NCBI RefSeq assembly: GCF_027533845.1
Contig: NZ_JAPZVN010000022.1
Coordinates: 47,907 to 111,906 of the forward strand
DNA: 64,000 nucleotides
Reading direction: 5' to 3'
Source: Streptomyces sp. RPT161
Lineage (GTDB): Bacteria; Actinomycetota; Actinomycetes; Streptomycetales; Streptomycetaceae
Of the stretch, positions 12,081 to 20,621 are shown piece after piece. The notes beneath the pieces were generated by a model. It saw nothing but the letters and a program-made list of their open reading frames with translations. It was not told the DNA's origin and did not search any database. Made by a program: the position numbers and the translations under genes. Position 1 is the stretch's first letter, and every line of letters starts with the position of its first letter.

Positions 12081-13254
12081 CCCGCCATTCTCCCGGACCG
12101 GCGCGCCACGGCGAGCAGGACGAGCGCCGCGGCCTGTGTCGCGGCGACGGTGACGACCAGCGCCCGCACCGAGTACCCGTACAGCGTCCCGGTGAGTGCC
12201 CCGCCGACCAGCGTGGCGGCGCCGACCACTCCGGCGAAGACGCCGTACGCGGTGGCCCGCCTGGCGGCTGGGACCAGGTCGGCGACGGTGGCCAGCAGGG
12301 TGGACTCCTGCACGCCGAGCGCCGCGCCCCAGGCCAGCGCAGCGCCCACCGCCACCGCGACCGTGCCGGTGAACGCCAGCGCGGGCACCGCCGCGGTCAT
12401 CAGCGGCAGCGCCACCAGCGCCCGCGCCCCGATCCTGTCGTACGCCCAGCCGGTGGCCAGCGCGCTCGGCGCGTCGGCCAGCATCACCCCCGCGTACAGC
12501 ATCGGCACCGCCGCGACCGGCAGCAGGGCGCGGTGCACCAGGTGGTACGAGAGCACGCCGAACGTGGCCAGACCGCAGGTGGTGACCCCGGTGAAGGCCG
12601 CGTACAGCCAGAACGCGCGGGGCAGCGGCGCCGAGGGCGCCTCGGCGGGCGCCGGCGGTGTCGGCTCGTACGCCGCCGGGGCCGGGGCCCGGGCCCGCAA
12701 CCACAGCAGTACCGCCAGTGCGGCGGCGCCCGGCGCGGCCAGGACCAGCAGCGCGGGCGCGTAGTCGCCGCCGGTGGCGGCCAGTACTCCGGCCACGGTC
12801 AGCGGCCCGATCAGCGCGCCGGTCTGGTCCAGCGCCTGGGCCGCCGCGAAGCCGCGGCCGCGCCCGGTGGCGGCGCTGCGTGCGAGAGCAGGGTGTCCTT
12901 GGCCGGGCCGCGCACGGCCTTGCCCCCCGCCCGGCGACCACCAGCCCGCAGGCCGCCCACAGCGTGCCCACCACGCCCAGCGGCGGCACGCTCACCACGG
13001 TCAGCAGGTACCCGGCGATGGTGACCGTCCAGAACCGCCGGGTGCGGTCGGCCAGCGGCCCGGACACCAGCCGCAGCCCGAGCGCCGCCGCGTCCCCGGC
13101 GCCGGTGACCACGCCGATCACCGCCGCCGAGCGAGCCCAGCAGCGGTCCGGTGACCGGGCGGGCGCACTCGTAGACGAAGTCCGCCAGCAGGCTGACGAC
13201 GCCGAAGGAGACCACGAAGCGCCAGGGAGGCAGCGCGGCCCTGGCGGCGGTCAT
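12074..13254 (-). pseudogene. MFS transporter gene interrupted by three frameshifts
   Basis: Joined across frames, this encodes a typical 12-helix MFS exporter. It starts MTAARAALPPWRFVVSFGVVS and LLADFVYECARPVTGPLLGSLG in one frame and continues IGVVTGAGDAAALGLRLVSG in a second frame after about 13125-13140. It returns to the first frame (GGKAVRGPAKDTLLSHAA) near a C6 run at 12921. A third frame (GALIGPLTVAGVLAATGGD onward) starts at about 12865-12885 and runs to the stop. All three shifts lie in GC homopolymer-like tracts within 270 bases. Either the gene is dead or the tract is mis-sequenced; the remaining frame is well preserved. Neighbours are crcB and the metallopeptidase. Confidence 0.8.
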
Positions 13255-13261
13255 CCCCGGC

Positions 13262-13636
13262 TCATCCCCACAGGACCCGGGCCAGCCCGGCTCCGGCGAA
13301 GGCGGCGGTGACCCCGGCGACCACGCTGGCCACCACGTTCGCCACGGCGAGCAGTCGCGCGCCCTGCTCGGCCAGCCGCAGCGTCTCGTAGCTGAACGTC
13401 GAGTACGTGGTCAGCGCCCCGCACAGGCCGGTGCCGAGGAGCAGTTGCAGCCGCGAGGACGCGGCTCCCGCCGCGGCCGCGCCGGTGAGCGTGCCGAGGA
13501 CCAGACAGCCGACCACGTTGACGGTGAACGTCCCCCAGGGGAAGACCGTGTCGTGCCGGGACTGGACCGTGCGGTCGGTCAGATAGCGCAGCGGGGCGCC
13601 GACCACCGCTCCGGCGATCACCAGTAGCCAGTTCAC
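13262..13636 (-). CDS. crcB: Fluoride exporter CrcB/FluC, copy 1
   Basis: A 124-aa Fluc-family fluoride channel subunit with four transmembrane helices. Family signatures are [10 protein letters not shown], the Asn in [17 protein letters not shown] and the [16 protein letters not shown] motif containing the Phe/Thr pore residues. The GTG at 13636 has GAGGAG upstream, and the start overlaps the stop of the DUF190 gene (GTGA), so translation is coupled. Together with the second crcB it probably forms a heteromeric dual-topology channel, as in other Gram-positives with two copies. Confidence 0.95.
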   Translation of the reverse strand: MNWLLVIAGAVVGAPLRYLTDRTVQSRHDTVFPWGTFTVNVVGCLVLGTLTGAAAAGAASSRLQLLLGTGLCGALTTYSTFSYETLRLAEQGARLLAVANVVASVVAGVTAAFAGAGLARVLWG

Positions 13637-13977
13637 CGCCGCTCCTCGTTTCCCACGTACCGGATGACCTCGCACTCGTCGAGGGTCACCAGGCCCTCCG
13701 AGACCAGTTCGTCGAGTTGCGGCAGGAAGGCCCGTACCCGCTCCTCGGTGTCGACGATCACCACGGCCACCGGAAGGTCCTCGCTGAGCGACAGCAGCCG
13801 TGAGGTGTGGATCAGTGAGGACGCGCCGAAGCCCTCGACTCCCTTGAAGACGGAGGCGCCGGCGAGCCCGGCGGCGTGCGCGCGGTGCACGATCTCGCTG
13901 TGCAGCGGCCGGTGGTGCCAGGTGTCGTTCTCCCCGACGTAGATCGTCACCCGCAGCGCGGGACCGGTCAGTCGCAT
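13633..13977 (-). CDS. DUF190 domain protein
   Basis: A 114-aa soluble protein starting [21 protein letters not shown], with [12 protein letters not shown] and the late [13 protein letters not shown], characteristic of DUF190 (a PII-like ferredoxin fold). It is sandwiched between two crcB genes with overlaps of 10 and 4 bases. DUF190 proteins often co-occur with CrcB, which suggests a regulatory role in fluoride efflux; that role is inference. Confidence 0.92.
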   Translation of the reverse strand: MRLTGPALRVTIYVGENDTWHHRPLHSEIVHRAHAAGLAGASVFKGVEGFGASSLIHTSRLLSLSEDLPVAVVIVDTEERVRAFLPQLDELVSEGLVTLDECEVIRYVGNEERR

Positions 13978-14480
13978 CGTGCCTCCCGCCAGTCGAGGAA
14001 GCGTCGGGTCAACGCCGCCGCCGTCCACACCGATACCAGGGCGGCCACCGCCGTCCCGGTCAAGTAGCCCAGCGCCACGCCGATCTGACCACGCGTCAGC
14101 AGCCGCTGTGTGTCGACCGCGTAGGTGGAGAAGGTGGTGAACCCGCCGAGCACGCCGGTGCCGAAGAACGGCCGCACCAGACGGTGTGCCGAGACCCCCT
14201 CGGTGATGACCACCATGAAGACCCCGATCACCGCGCAGCCCACCGCGTTGACCAGCAGCGTGGTCCACGGGAACGTCCCGTGCCCGGTCGGCCACAGCAG
14301 CGAGGCGCCGTAGCGGGCGCACGCGCCGAGCGCGCCGCCGAGCGCGATCACCGCGAGGGCGGGGAGCTGGCCGCGCAGCGGCGACCGGCGGATGGGCGGG
14401 GAGGGGGTGAACCGCGGACCGGGCTGGTGCGCGGTCGGGGTCTTCGGCCCGGTTCCTGGCATGGACGCTTCCGCCTCCAC
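13968..14480 (-). CDS. crcB: Fluoride exporter CrcB/FluC, copy 2
   Basis: A 170-aa Fluc subunit with a longer N-terminal cytosolic extension (about 40 residues) before four transmembrane helices. Motifs are [30 protein letters not shown] and [18 protein letters not shown]. The GTG at 14480 is preferred because AGGAGG lies about 6 bases upstream. It is first in the crcB-DUF190-crcB operon. I see no fluoride riboswitch consensus in the upstream 150 bases. Confidence 0.94.
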   Translation of the reverse strand: MEAEASMPGTGPKTPTAHQPGPRFTPSPPIRRSPLRGQLPALAVIALGGALGACARYGASLLWPTGHGTFPWTTLLVNAVGCAVIGVFMVVITEGVSAHRLVRPFFGTGVLGGFTTFSTYAVDTQRLLTRGQIGVALGYLTGTAVAALVSVWTAAALTRRFLDWREARCD

Positions 14481-14700
14481 GTACGCCTCCTACTCGCGCG
14501 GCGCCCCCTGGTGTGCGGGCGCGCTCCATCGGCAAGTAGGGACCGTTGGCGGCCGACACCGCGGTTCGGGTACGGCGGGCCCCACCGCCGCGCGGCCGCC
14601 GTGGACCGGGCGGACCGCTTTTCCCACCCTAACGGGATGCCGTCCGGCGCACCCGACGTGCTCCCGTGTCCTCCGGCCGGGGGAATGCGTTGGGTAGGCC

Positions 14701-15180
14701 GTGACTCGACTTTCCGCGCGGGCCCGCAGGGCCGCCGCCGCGCTGCCGTTGGTGTTCCTGCTCGCCGGGACCGCGGGTTGTCTGCGGTTCTCCGAGCCCG
14801 GCCGTCCGCAACCGCATGGCTCGACGGCTCCCTCGGCCGGTGCGGGCAGCGCGAGCGCGGACCCGCACGACGACGCGGCCCGGACGCGCGGGGCGCTGCC
14901 GGGCGTGCCCGGGGACGCCTCGGTCTCGCCGGGCGCGGCTTCGGTGCAGGCGGCGGCGCCGTCCGCGGGGCACCCGGCGGACCAGCCCGCCCCCGCGGGG
15001 CCCGGACGGCCGCCCTCCGGGCAGCACGGCCCGGCGCCCCGGCCGTCGTCGGAGCGGCCGAGCCCGCCTGCGGGGCCGCCGCCGGTGTCCAGCCCGGTGT
15101 CCACCCCGACGCCGACGCCTCCGCCGTCCACCGGCGGGGCCTCGCCCTCGCCGGGCGCGCAGCCGAAGGCGGGGGGCTGA
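14701..15180 (+). CDS. Proline-rich putative lipoprotein
   Basis: A 159-aa product with a basic N-terminus, a hydrophobic stretch (AAALPLVFLLAGTAG) and a Cys at about residue 26 in TAGC, which fits a lipobox. The rest is a disordered Pro/Ser/Ala/Gly region typical of cell-wall-spanning linkers, with no folded domain. The GTG start has only a weak ribosome site, and the composition could also arise from GC-rich noncoding DNA, so existence is less certain than for its neighbours. Confidence 0.5.
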   Translation: MTRLSARARRAAAALPLVFLLAGTAGCLRFSEPGRPQPHGSTAPSAGAGSASADPHDDAARTRGALPGVPGDASVSPGAASVQAAAPSAGHPADQPAPAGPGRPPSGQHGPAPRPSSERPSPPAGPPPVSSPVSTPTPTPPPSTGGASPSPGAQPKAGG

Positions 15181-15405
15181 GACGGCGGCTCCGGATGTCA
15201 CGCCGCTCACCCCGGCTGGAAGGCGATTTGGCGTTCGGGGCAGTCTGTCGGTATGGTGGTAGATCGTTTGCCCCATTTCCCCGGCGCCACACCGAAGCGC
15301 GCCGTGCGGCGCGTTCCTTGACTCCTGTGGCTGACCGCATCGAGGCGGTTGTAAGCAACCTGCGGAGCTGGCGCGTGCCCAGTCTCCGAGAGGTTCAGCT
15401 TCAGC

Positions 15406-17502
15406 ATGTCCATTGACACTGCCGACCGTTCTGCCATGCCCGAGAACATCGAGGTCGACACCGCTTCCGAGGAAGCCCCCAGCATCACCTTCGCGGACCT
15501 CGGGCTGCCCGAGCAGATCGTCCGCAAGCTCGCGCAGAACGGTGTGACCACCCCGTTCCCGATCCAGGCCGCCACCATTCCGGACGCCCTGGAGGGCAAG
15601 GACATCCTGGGCCGTGGTCGTACCGGCTCCGGCAAGACCCTGTCGTTCGGTCTGCCGCTGCTGACCACGCTCGCGGGCGGCCGCACCGAGCAGAAGCGCC
15701 CGCGCGGTGTGATCCTCACCCCGACCCGCGAGCTGGCGATGCAGGTCTCCGACGCGCTCCAGCCGTACGGCGACGTGCTCGGGCTGAAGCTCAAGGTGGT
15801 CTGCGGCGGCACCTCGATGGCCAACCAGATCTACGCGCTGGAGCGCGGCGTCGACATCCTCGTCGCCACCCCGGGCCGGCTGCGCGACCTGATCGACCGC
15901 GGCGCCTGCGCCCTCGACCAGGTGCGGATCGCGGTGCTCGACGAGGCCGACCAGATGGCCGACATGGGCTTCCTGCCCGAGGTCACCGAGATCCTCGACC
16001 TGGTGCCGGCCGGCGGCCAGCGGCTGCTGTTCTCCGCGACGCTGGAGAACGAGATCGACACGCTGGTCAAGCGGTACCTGGTGAGCCCGGTCACGCACGA
16101 GGTCGACCCCTCGGCGGGCGCGGTCACCACCATGACCCACCACGTGCTGGTCGTGAAGCCGAAGGACAAGGCGCCGGTCACCGCCGCCATCGCCGCCCGC
16201 AAGGGCCGCACGATCATCTTCGTCCGCACCCAGATGGGCGCCGACCGGGTCGCCGAGCAGCTGCGCGACGCGGGCGTACGGGCGGACGCGCTGCATGGCG
16301 GCATGACCCAGGGCGCGCGCACCCGCACGCTGGCCGACTTCAAGGACGGCTATGTGAACGTGCTGGTGGCGACGGACGTCGCCGCACGCGGCATCCACGT
16401 GGACGGCATCGACCTGGTGCTGAACGTCGACCCGGCCGGTGACCACAAGGACTACCTGCACCGCTCGGGCCGTACCGCCCGCGCGGGTCAGAGCGGCACC
16501 GTGGTCTCGCTCGCCCTGCCGCACCAGCGCAAGACCATCTTCCGCTTGATGGAGGACGCGGGCGTCGAGGCGTCCCGCCACATCGTCGGCGGTGCGGGCT
16601 CGTTCGACGAGGACGTGGCCCGGATCACCGGCGCCCGCTCGCTGACCGAGGTCCAGGCGGACGCGGCCTCGAACGCGGCCCAGCAGGCCGAGCGCGATGT
16701 CGCCGAGCTGACCCGCGAGTTGGAGCGGGCGCAGCGCCGGGCGACCGAACTGCGCGAGGAGGCCGACCGGTTGACCGCCCGCGCGGCGCGCGAGCGCGGT
16801 GAGTCGGTCCCCTCGGCCCCCTCGGCCCCCTCGGACGATGAGACGGAGCAGCCGGAGGCGGTTGTTCCGGCGCAGGCCGCCGCGCCGGTGGAGGAGCGGC
16901 GTGAACGCCGCAACGAGCGGGGCGAGTTCGAGCGCCGGGGCGACCGCGAGCGGTCGGAGCGTCCGGCCCGGTCCTCGTACGAGCGGCGGGAGGAGCGCGG
17001 CTCCTCCTACGAGCGGCGCGACGACCGGCGGCCGGTCAACCGGGACCGCGACCGGGACCGGTCCTTCGACCGCCGCGACGACCGCCGTCCGTTCAACCGC
17101 GACGAGCGCCGTGATGACCGGCGCGACGACCGACGCCCGTTCAACCGGGACCGTCGTGACGACCGTCCGGCGTTCAACCGGGACGACCGCGAGCGCCGCC
17201 CGTTCAACCGGGACCGTCGCGACGAGCGCCCGGCGTTCAACCGCGACGACCGCGAGCGCCGCTCGTTCGACCGCCGGGACGACCGGGGCGGTTTCAACCG
17301 CGACCACCGCGAGCGCCGTGACCACCGGGGCAGCGACCGCCCGTTCAACCGGGACCGTCGCGACGACCGTCCGGCGTTCAACCGGGACCGTGACGACCGC
17401 CGCCCGTACGGCCGTCGGGACGACCACCGGGGCGCGTCCGGCACCGGCGCCCGTGGCTTCGACCGCCGCGCGGACAAGCCGCGTTGGAAGCGCAACGGCT
17501 GA
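15406..17502 (+). CDS. DEAD-box ATP-dependent RNA helicase with RD-rich repeat tail
   Basis: A 698-aa RhlE/CsdA-like RNA helicase. The core is at residues about 25-400: Q motif (FADLGLPEQIVRKL...PFPIQ), motif I GRTGSGKT, motif Ia PTRELA, motif II DEAD in VLDEADQM, motif III SAT, and motif VI HRSGRTARAG. A coiled-coil Arg/Glu segment follows (about 415-470). The last about 200 residues are degenerate tandem repeats of the type RRDDRRPFNRDR, a basic disordered RNA-binding tail. The ATG at 15406 has GAGAGG about 12 bases upstream and a 5' region of about 220 bases. A hairpin terminator follows. Confidence 0.95.
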   Translation: MSIDTADRSAMPENIEVDTASEEAPSITFADLGLPEQIVRKLAQNGVTTPFPIQAATIPDALEGKDILGRGRTGSGKTLSFGLPLLTTLAGGRTEQKRPRGVILTPTRELAMQVSDALQPYGDVLGLKLKVVCGGTSMANQIYALERGVDILVATPGRLRDLIDRGACALDQVRIAVLDEADQMADMGFLPEVTEILDLVPAGGQRLLFSATLENEIDTLVKRYLVSPVTHEVDPSAGAVTTMTHHVLVVKPKDKAPVTAAIAARKGRTIIFVRTQMGADRVAEQLRDAGVRADALHGGMTQGARTRTLADFKDGYVNVLVATDVAARGIHVDGIDLVLNVDPAGDHKDYLHRSGRTARAGQSGTVVSLALPHQRKTIFRLMEDAGVEASRHIVGGAGSFDEDVARITGARSLTEVQADAASNAAQQAERDVAELTRELERAQRRATELREEADRLTARAARERGESVPSAPSAPSDDETEQPEAVVPAQAAAPVEERRERRNERGEFERRGDRERSERPARSSYERREERGSSYERRDDRRPVNRDRDRDRSFDRRDDRRPFNRDERRDDRRDDRRPFNRDRRDDRPAFNRDDRERRPFNRDRRDERPAFNRDDRERRSFDRRDDRGGFNRDHRERRDHRGSDRPFNRDRRDDRPAFNRDRDDRRPYGRRDDHRGASGTGARGFDRRADKPRWKRNG
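16975..17440 (+). repeat. In-frame degenerate repeats encoding the helicase RD-rich tail
   Basis: Units of about 30-60 bases encode variants of FNRDRRDDRPAFNRDDRERR in tandem. Third positions are nearly as conserved as first and second, which indicates recent expansion by slippage or unequal crossing-over. Confidence 0.75.
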
Positions 17503-17520
17503 CGGCGGTAGCTGACCGAG

Positions 17521-17564
17521 ACGAACCCGGACGATGTACACCATCGTCCGGGTTCGTCGTTTTG
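17521..17564 (+). terminator. Terminator of the DEAD-box helicase gene
   Basis: ACGAACCCGGACGATG and its exact complement form a 16-bp stem with a short loop, followed by CGTTTT. Confidence 0.88.
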
Positions 17565-17668
17565 TACCCGCGGGGCACGGCCCGCCTGGGCGGTAACGGT
17601 CTGGTTTCATACCTTTAAATTCCGGCCACGCTGCTTTGGAACCACCAGCGCGGGGAAACGCAGTGGGC

Positions 17669-19198
17669 ATGACAGAACTCAATGGTTCCCCGGGCGAAAG
17701 AATCGCCGCCGAACACGCCCCGCCGCCGCACGACTCCGACGAGGAGCGGCTGCGCCAACTCGGCTACACCCAGGTGCTGGCGCGGCGGATGACGGCGTTC
17801 TCCAACTTCGCCGTCTCCTTCACCATCATCTCGGTGCTATCCGGCTGTCTGACGCTCTACGGCTTCGGTATGAACACCGGCGGCCCGGCGATGCTGATCT
17901 GGGGCTGGGTCGGGGTGGGCCTGATGACGCTGATCGTCGGGCTGGCGATGGCGGAGGTGTGTTCGGCGTATCCGACCTCGGCCGGGCTGTACTTCTGGGC
18001 GCACCGGCTGGCGCCGCCCCGGACCGCCGCCGCCTGGGCCTGGTTCACCGGCTGGTTCAACGTGCTCGGCCAGATCGCGGTGACCGCCGGTGTGGACTTC
18101 GGCGCGGCGAGCTTCCTGGGCGCCTATCTGAACCTGCAGTTCGGCTTCACGGTGACCGCGCCGCGCACCATCGGGCTGTTCGCGGTGATCCTGCTGCTGC
18201 ACGGTCTGCTGAACACGTTCGGCGTGCGGATCGTGGCGATCCTCAACGACGTCAGCGTGTGGTGGCACGTCCTCGGCGTGGCGGTGATCGTCGGCGCGCT
18301 CACCCTCGCACCGGCCAAGCACCAGTCCGCGTCCTTCGTCTTCACCCACTTCGTCAACAACACCGGCTGGCACAGCTCCTTGTACGTGGGACTGCTGAGC
18401 CTTCTCGTGGCGCAGTACACCTTCACCGGCTACGACGCCTCCGCCCACATGACCGAGGAGACCAAGGACGCCTCGGTGGCCGGGCCGCGCGGCATCGTGC
18501 GCTCCATCTGGCTGTCCTGGATCGCGGGCCTGGTGCTGCTGCTGGGCTTCACCTTCGCCATCCAGTCCTGGGACGGCACGTTGAACACCAGGACCGGAGT
18601 GCCGCCCGCGCAGATCCTGCTGGACGCGGTCGGCGCGACCGGCGGCAAGCTGCTGCTCCTGGTGGCGATCGGCGCGATGCTGTTCTGCGGGATGTCGTCG
18701 GTGACGGCCAACAGCCGGATGATCTACGCCTTTTCACGGGACGGCGCGCTGCCGTACTCGCGCGTCTGGCAGCGGATCAACCCGCGCACCCGCACCCCCA
18801 CCAACGCGGTCTGGCTCGCCGCCCTGGGCGCGCTGGTCCTGGGCCTGCCGTACCTGATCAACTCGACCGCGTACGGGGCGGTGACGTCCATCGCCACCAT
18901 CGGCCAGTACATCGCCTACGTCATCCCCATCTACCTGCGGCTGCGCCAGGGCGACCGCTTCGACCGCGGCCCCTGGCACCTGGGCCGCTGGAGCCGTCCG
19001 ATCGGCGTGGTGTCGGTGGCCTGGGTGACGCTGATCACGCTGCTGTTCATGCTGCCGCAGTCCAGTCCGGTGACCGCCGAGACCTTCAACTACGCGGTGA
19101 TCGCCGTGCTGGCGGTGCTGGGCTTCGCCGCCACCTGGTGGCTGCTGTCGGCCCGCGGCTGGTTCCTCAAGGATCCGCGGCCCACCGACGCCATATGA
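17669..19198 (+). CDS. Amino-acid permease (APC superfamily)
   Basis: A 509-aa, 12-helix cytoplasmic-membrane permease of the APC amino-acid/choline/GABA type. A soluble N-terminus with RLRQLGYTQVLARRMTAFSNFAVSF precedes helix 1. Next come the ISVLSGCLTLYGFGMNTGGP signature and the FTGYDASAHMTEETKDAS motif (about residues 253-270), diagnostic of GabP/UGA4-like members. A GTG two codons upstream (17663) is an alternative start; GGGGAA at 17652 serves either. Substrate (GABA, choline or other amines) cannot be fixed from sequence. tRNA-Lys follows 42 bases after the stop. Confidence 0.9.
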   Translation: MTELNGSPGERIAAEHAPPPHDSDEERLRQLGYTQVLARRMTAFSNFAVSFTIISVLSGCLTLYGFGMNTGGPAMLIWGWVGVGLMTLIVGLAMAEVCSAYPTSAGLYFWAHRLAPPRTAAAWAWFTGWFNVLGQIAVTAGVDFGAASFLGAYLNLQFGFTVTAPRTIGLFAVILLLHGLLNTFGVRIVAILNDVSVWWHVLGVAVIVGALTLAPAKHQSASFVFTHFVNNTGWHSSLYVGLLSLLVAQYTFTGYDASAHMTEETKDASVAGPRGIVRSIWLSWIAGLVLLLGFTFAIQSWDGTLNTRTGVPPAQILLDAVGATGGKLLLLVAIGAMLFCGMSSVTANSRMIYAFSRDGALPYSRVWQRINPRTRTPTNAVWLAALGALVLGLPYLINSTAYGAVTSIATIGQYIAYVIPIYLRLRQGDRFDRGPWHLGRWSRPIGVVSVAWVTLITLLFMLPQSSPVTAETFNYAVIAVLAVLGFAATWWLLSARGWFLKDPRPTDAI

Positions 19199-19239
19199 GA
19201 TCGAAGCCAGGGCCCCCGCCCGGCTATGCTGCGGGGTGC

Positions 19240-19312
19240 GGGCCATTAGCTCAATTGGCAGAGCAGTGGACTTTTAATCCATTGGTTCAGGGTTCGAGCC
19301 CCTGATGGCCCA
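19240..19312 (+). tRNA. tRNA-Lys (TTT), integration-site candidate
   Basis: Cloverleaf with acceptor GGGCCAT/ATGGCCC and discriminator A, anticodon loop CTTTTAA (anticodon TTT) and T-arm CAGGGTTCGAGCCCTG. A -10-like TATGCT lies at 19225-19230, and a hairpin follows the gene. The stop codon of the integrase remnant on the other strand lies inside this gene, consistent with tRNA-Lys being the insertion site of the neighbouring island. Confidence 0.97.
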
Positions 19313-19697
19313 CCGGTCCAGCGCCCCTCGCGGGGCGCTGACCTGTGAGATCGCGTCCCGGCTGGTTGCTTCGGCCGGGGCGCTTTCCCTTGCCCGGGGC
19401 GTCCGCGGGGGTGGGCGGCTCGGCATCCGCCGACGGAGCGGACGCCGGACGGGGCACGCGGGACGGTTCCGCGGCGGCTTCGGCCGCGGCTTTGTCGACT
19501 TCGGGCAGCAGACTCGTGTACGTGTCCGAGGTCAGCGTGATCGTGGAGTGCCGCAGCGTCTCCTTGATCGTGTGAAGATCGCCACCTCCGCCGTGGGTGA
19601 GGGTCGCCGCGACATGCCGCAGATCCCGAAGCGTGATCGGCGGCAGGTCCAACCGCCGCGCCGAAGCCGCCCGCCTACGCTCCACCACTCCCGGCAC
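19287..19697 (-). pseudogene. Truncated tyrosine recombinase (integrase), C-terminal remnant
   Basis: The frame encodes only the C-terminal catalytic half of a phage/AICE-type tyrosine integrase: PPITLRDLRHVAATLTHGGG (LRH box with its Arg), HTIKETLRHSTITLTSDTYTSLLPEVDK (second His/Arg box and the nucleophilic Tyr). The N-terminal arm- and core-binding domains and the first catalytic Arg are missing; upstream sequence shows no matching frame, so the gene is dead. After the recombinase homology ends (about 19480) the frame runs through the tRNA terminator and stops inside tRNA-Lys. It marks the left edge of the accessory island. Confidence 0.82.
19319..19340. terminator. Hairpin after tRNA-Lys
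   Basis: CAGCGCCCC-TCGC-GGGGCGCTG forms a perfect 9-bp stem with a 4-base loop, 7 bases after tRNA-Lys. Confidence 0.75.
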
Positions 19698-19894
19698 TGT
19701 GCCGCAGCAGCGAACGCAAGCCGCAGCGCCCGCGTCCGCTGCCGCGATGATGAGCCGCCGTCAACGCCAGAGGTAAGGAGAAGAAGCAAGCGCAATCCAT
19801 CCCCACCGTCTGCTCCCGATGACCGCTCAACGGTCAACCCACCACGTCGGACACCGTGAAAGGGAGGGTTGGCCCCGCCCTGTAGGGTGTTTCC

Positions 19895-19947
19895 GCAGGT
19901 GACAGTGTTGCGGTGACAGTTCTCCCTGTATAGCTCGACTCACCTGC
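19895..19947. repeat. Paired direct and inverted repeats upstream of rmlC
   Basis: GGTGACAGT occurs twice (19898-19906 and 19912-19920, 14 bases apart), and GCAGGTGA at 19895 is mirrored by TCACCTGC at 19940-19947. They lie about 60-110 bases upstream of rmlC beside a -10-like GTATAG. They could be an operator of the island or remnants of recombinase arm sites; the sequence does not decide. Confidence 0.4.
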
Positions 19948-20006
19948 TGTCCCGTCAAGCCTTTTTTCCGCAGGCAGACCGCTGGCCGAGTGCTGAGGAG
20001 CCATGA

Positions 20007-20621
20007 GTGCGTCCGCTGGGTATCGAGGGCGCGTGGCTGCTGGACACTGATGTCTTCGCCGACGATCGGGGCAGCTTCCACCAGTGGTTCCAGGGCGGTG
20101 ACTTCCGGGCGGCGACCGGTCATGAGCTGCGGGTCGCTCAGGCCAACTGTTCGGTTTCCCGTCGTGGCGCGCTGCGTGGCATCCACTTCGCCGACGTGCC
20201 ACCGGGGCAGGGCAAGCAGGTAACGTGCCTGCACGGAGCGGTGTTCGACGTCGTGGTGGACCTCCGGGTCGGCTCGCCGACCTTTCGCCGCTGGGAAGCC
20301 GTGCGGCTGGACGACCAGCACCGTCGTGCTGTCTACCTTGCGGAAGGTCTCGGCCATGCCTTCCTCGCGCTGACCGACGACACGGTTGTGGCGTATCTGA
20401 CCTCGCAGGGATACGCGCCCCAGCGGGAACACGCGATCCACCCCCTCGACCCCGCCCTCGGCATCGACTGGCCGGGCGATGTGGAACCGGTGTTGTCGCC
20501 CAGGGACGCCGCCGCACCCACCCTTGCAGAGGCGGAGCGCCGGGGGCTGCTGCCTTCGTACAGGGCCTGCCGGGAGTTCTACGCCGACCTGCGCGCCGCC
20601 GCCAGTGAGCAGGTCGGCTGA
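20007..20621 (+). CDS. rmlC: dTDP-4-dehydrorhamnose 3,5-epimerase
   Basis: RmlC converts dTDP-4-keto-6-deoxyglucose to dTDP-4-keto-L-rhamnose. The 204-aa cupin carries FADDRGSFHQWF at the N-terminus, QANCSVSRRGALRGIHF with the catalytic His (about residue 56), KQVTCLHGAVFDVVVDLR and the GLGHAFLAL segment with the second conserved His. The GTG at 20007 has GAGGAG 6 bases upstream; the ATG at 20003 is out of frame. It is convergent with rmlD (43-base overlap) and with rmlA, B and D completes the L-rhamnose pathway. It could be a C-3 or C-5 single epimerase, but the full rml set argues for 3,5-epimerase. Confidence 0.93.
   Translation: MRPLGIEGAWLLDTDVFADDRGSFHQWFQGGDFRAATGHELRVAQANCSVSRRGALRGIHFADVPPGQGKQVTCLHGAVFDVVVDLRVGSPTFRRWEAVRLDDQHRRAVYLAEGLGHAFLALTDDTVVAYLTSQGYAPQREHAIHPLDPALGIDWPGDVEPVLSPRDAAAPTLAEAERRGLLPSYRACREFYADLRAAASEQVG

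Noticed and set aside
14481..14640. Fluoride riboswitch upstream of crcB
   Set aside because: I could not find the conserved crcB-motif core on the minus strand.
16975..17440. CRISPR-like array
   Set aside because: The repeats are in-frame protein-coding units without spacers.
14629..17682. 1017-codon open frame opposite the DEAD-box helicase
   Set aside because: Its low-complexity Val/Arg/Pro repeats are the complement of the helicase repeat tail; no ribosome site and no domain.
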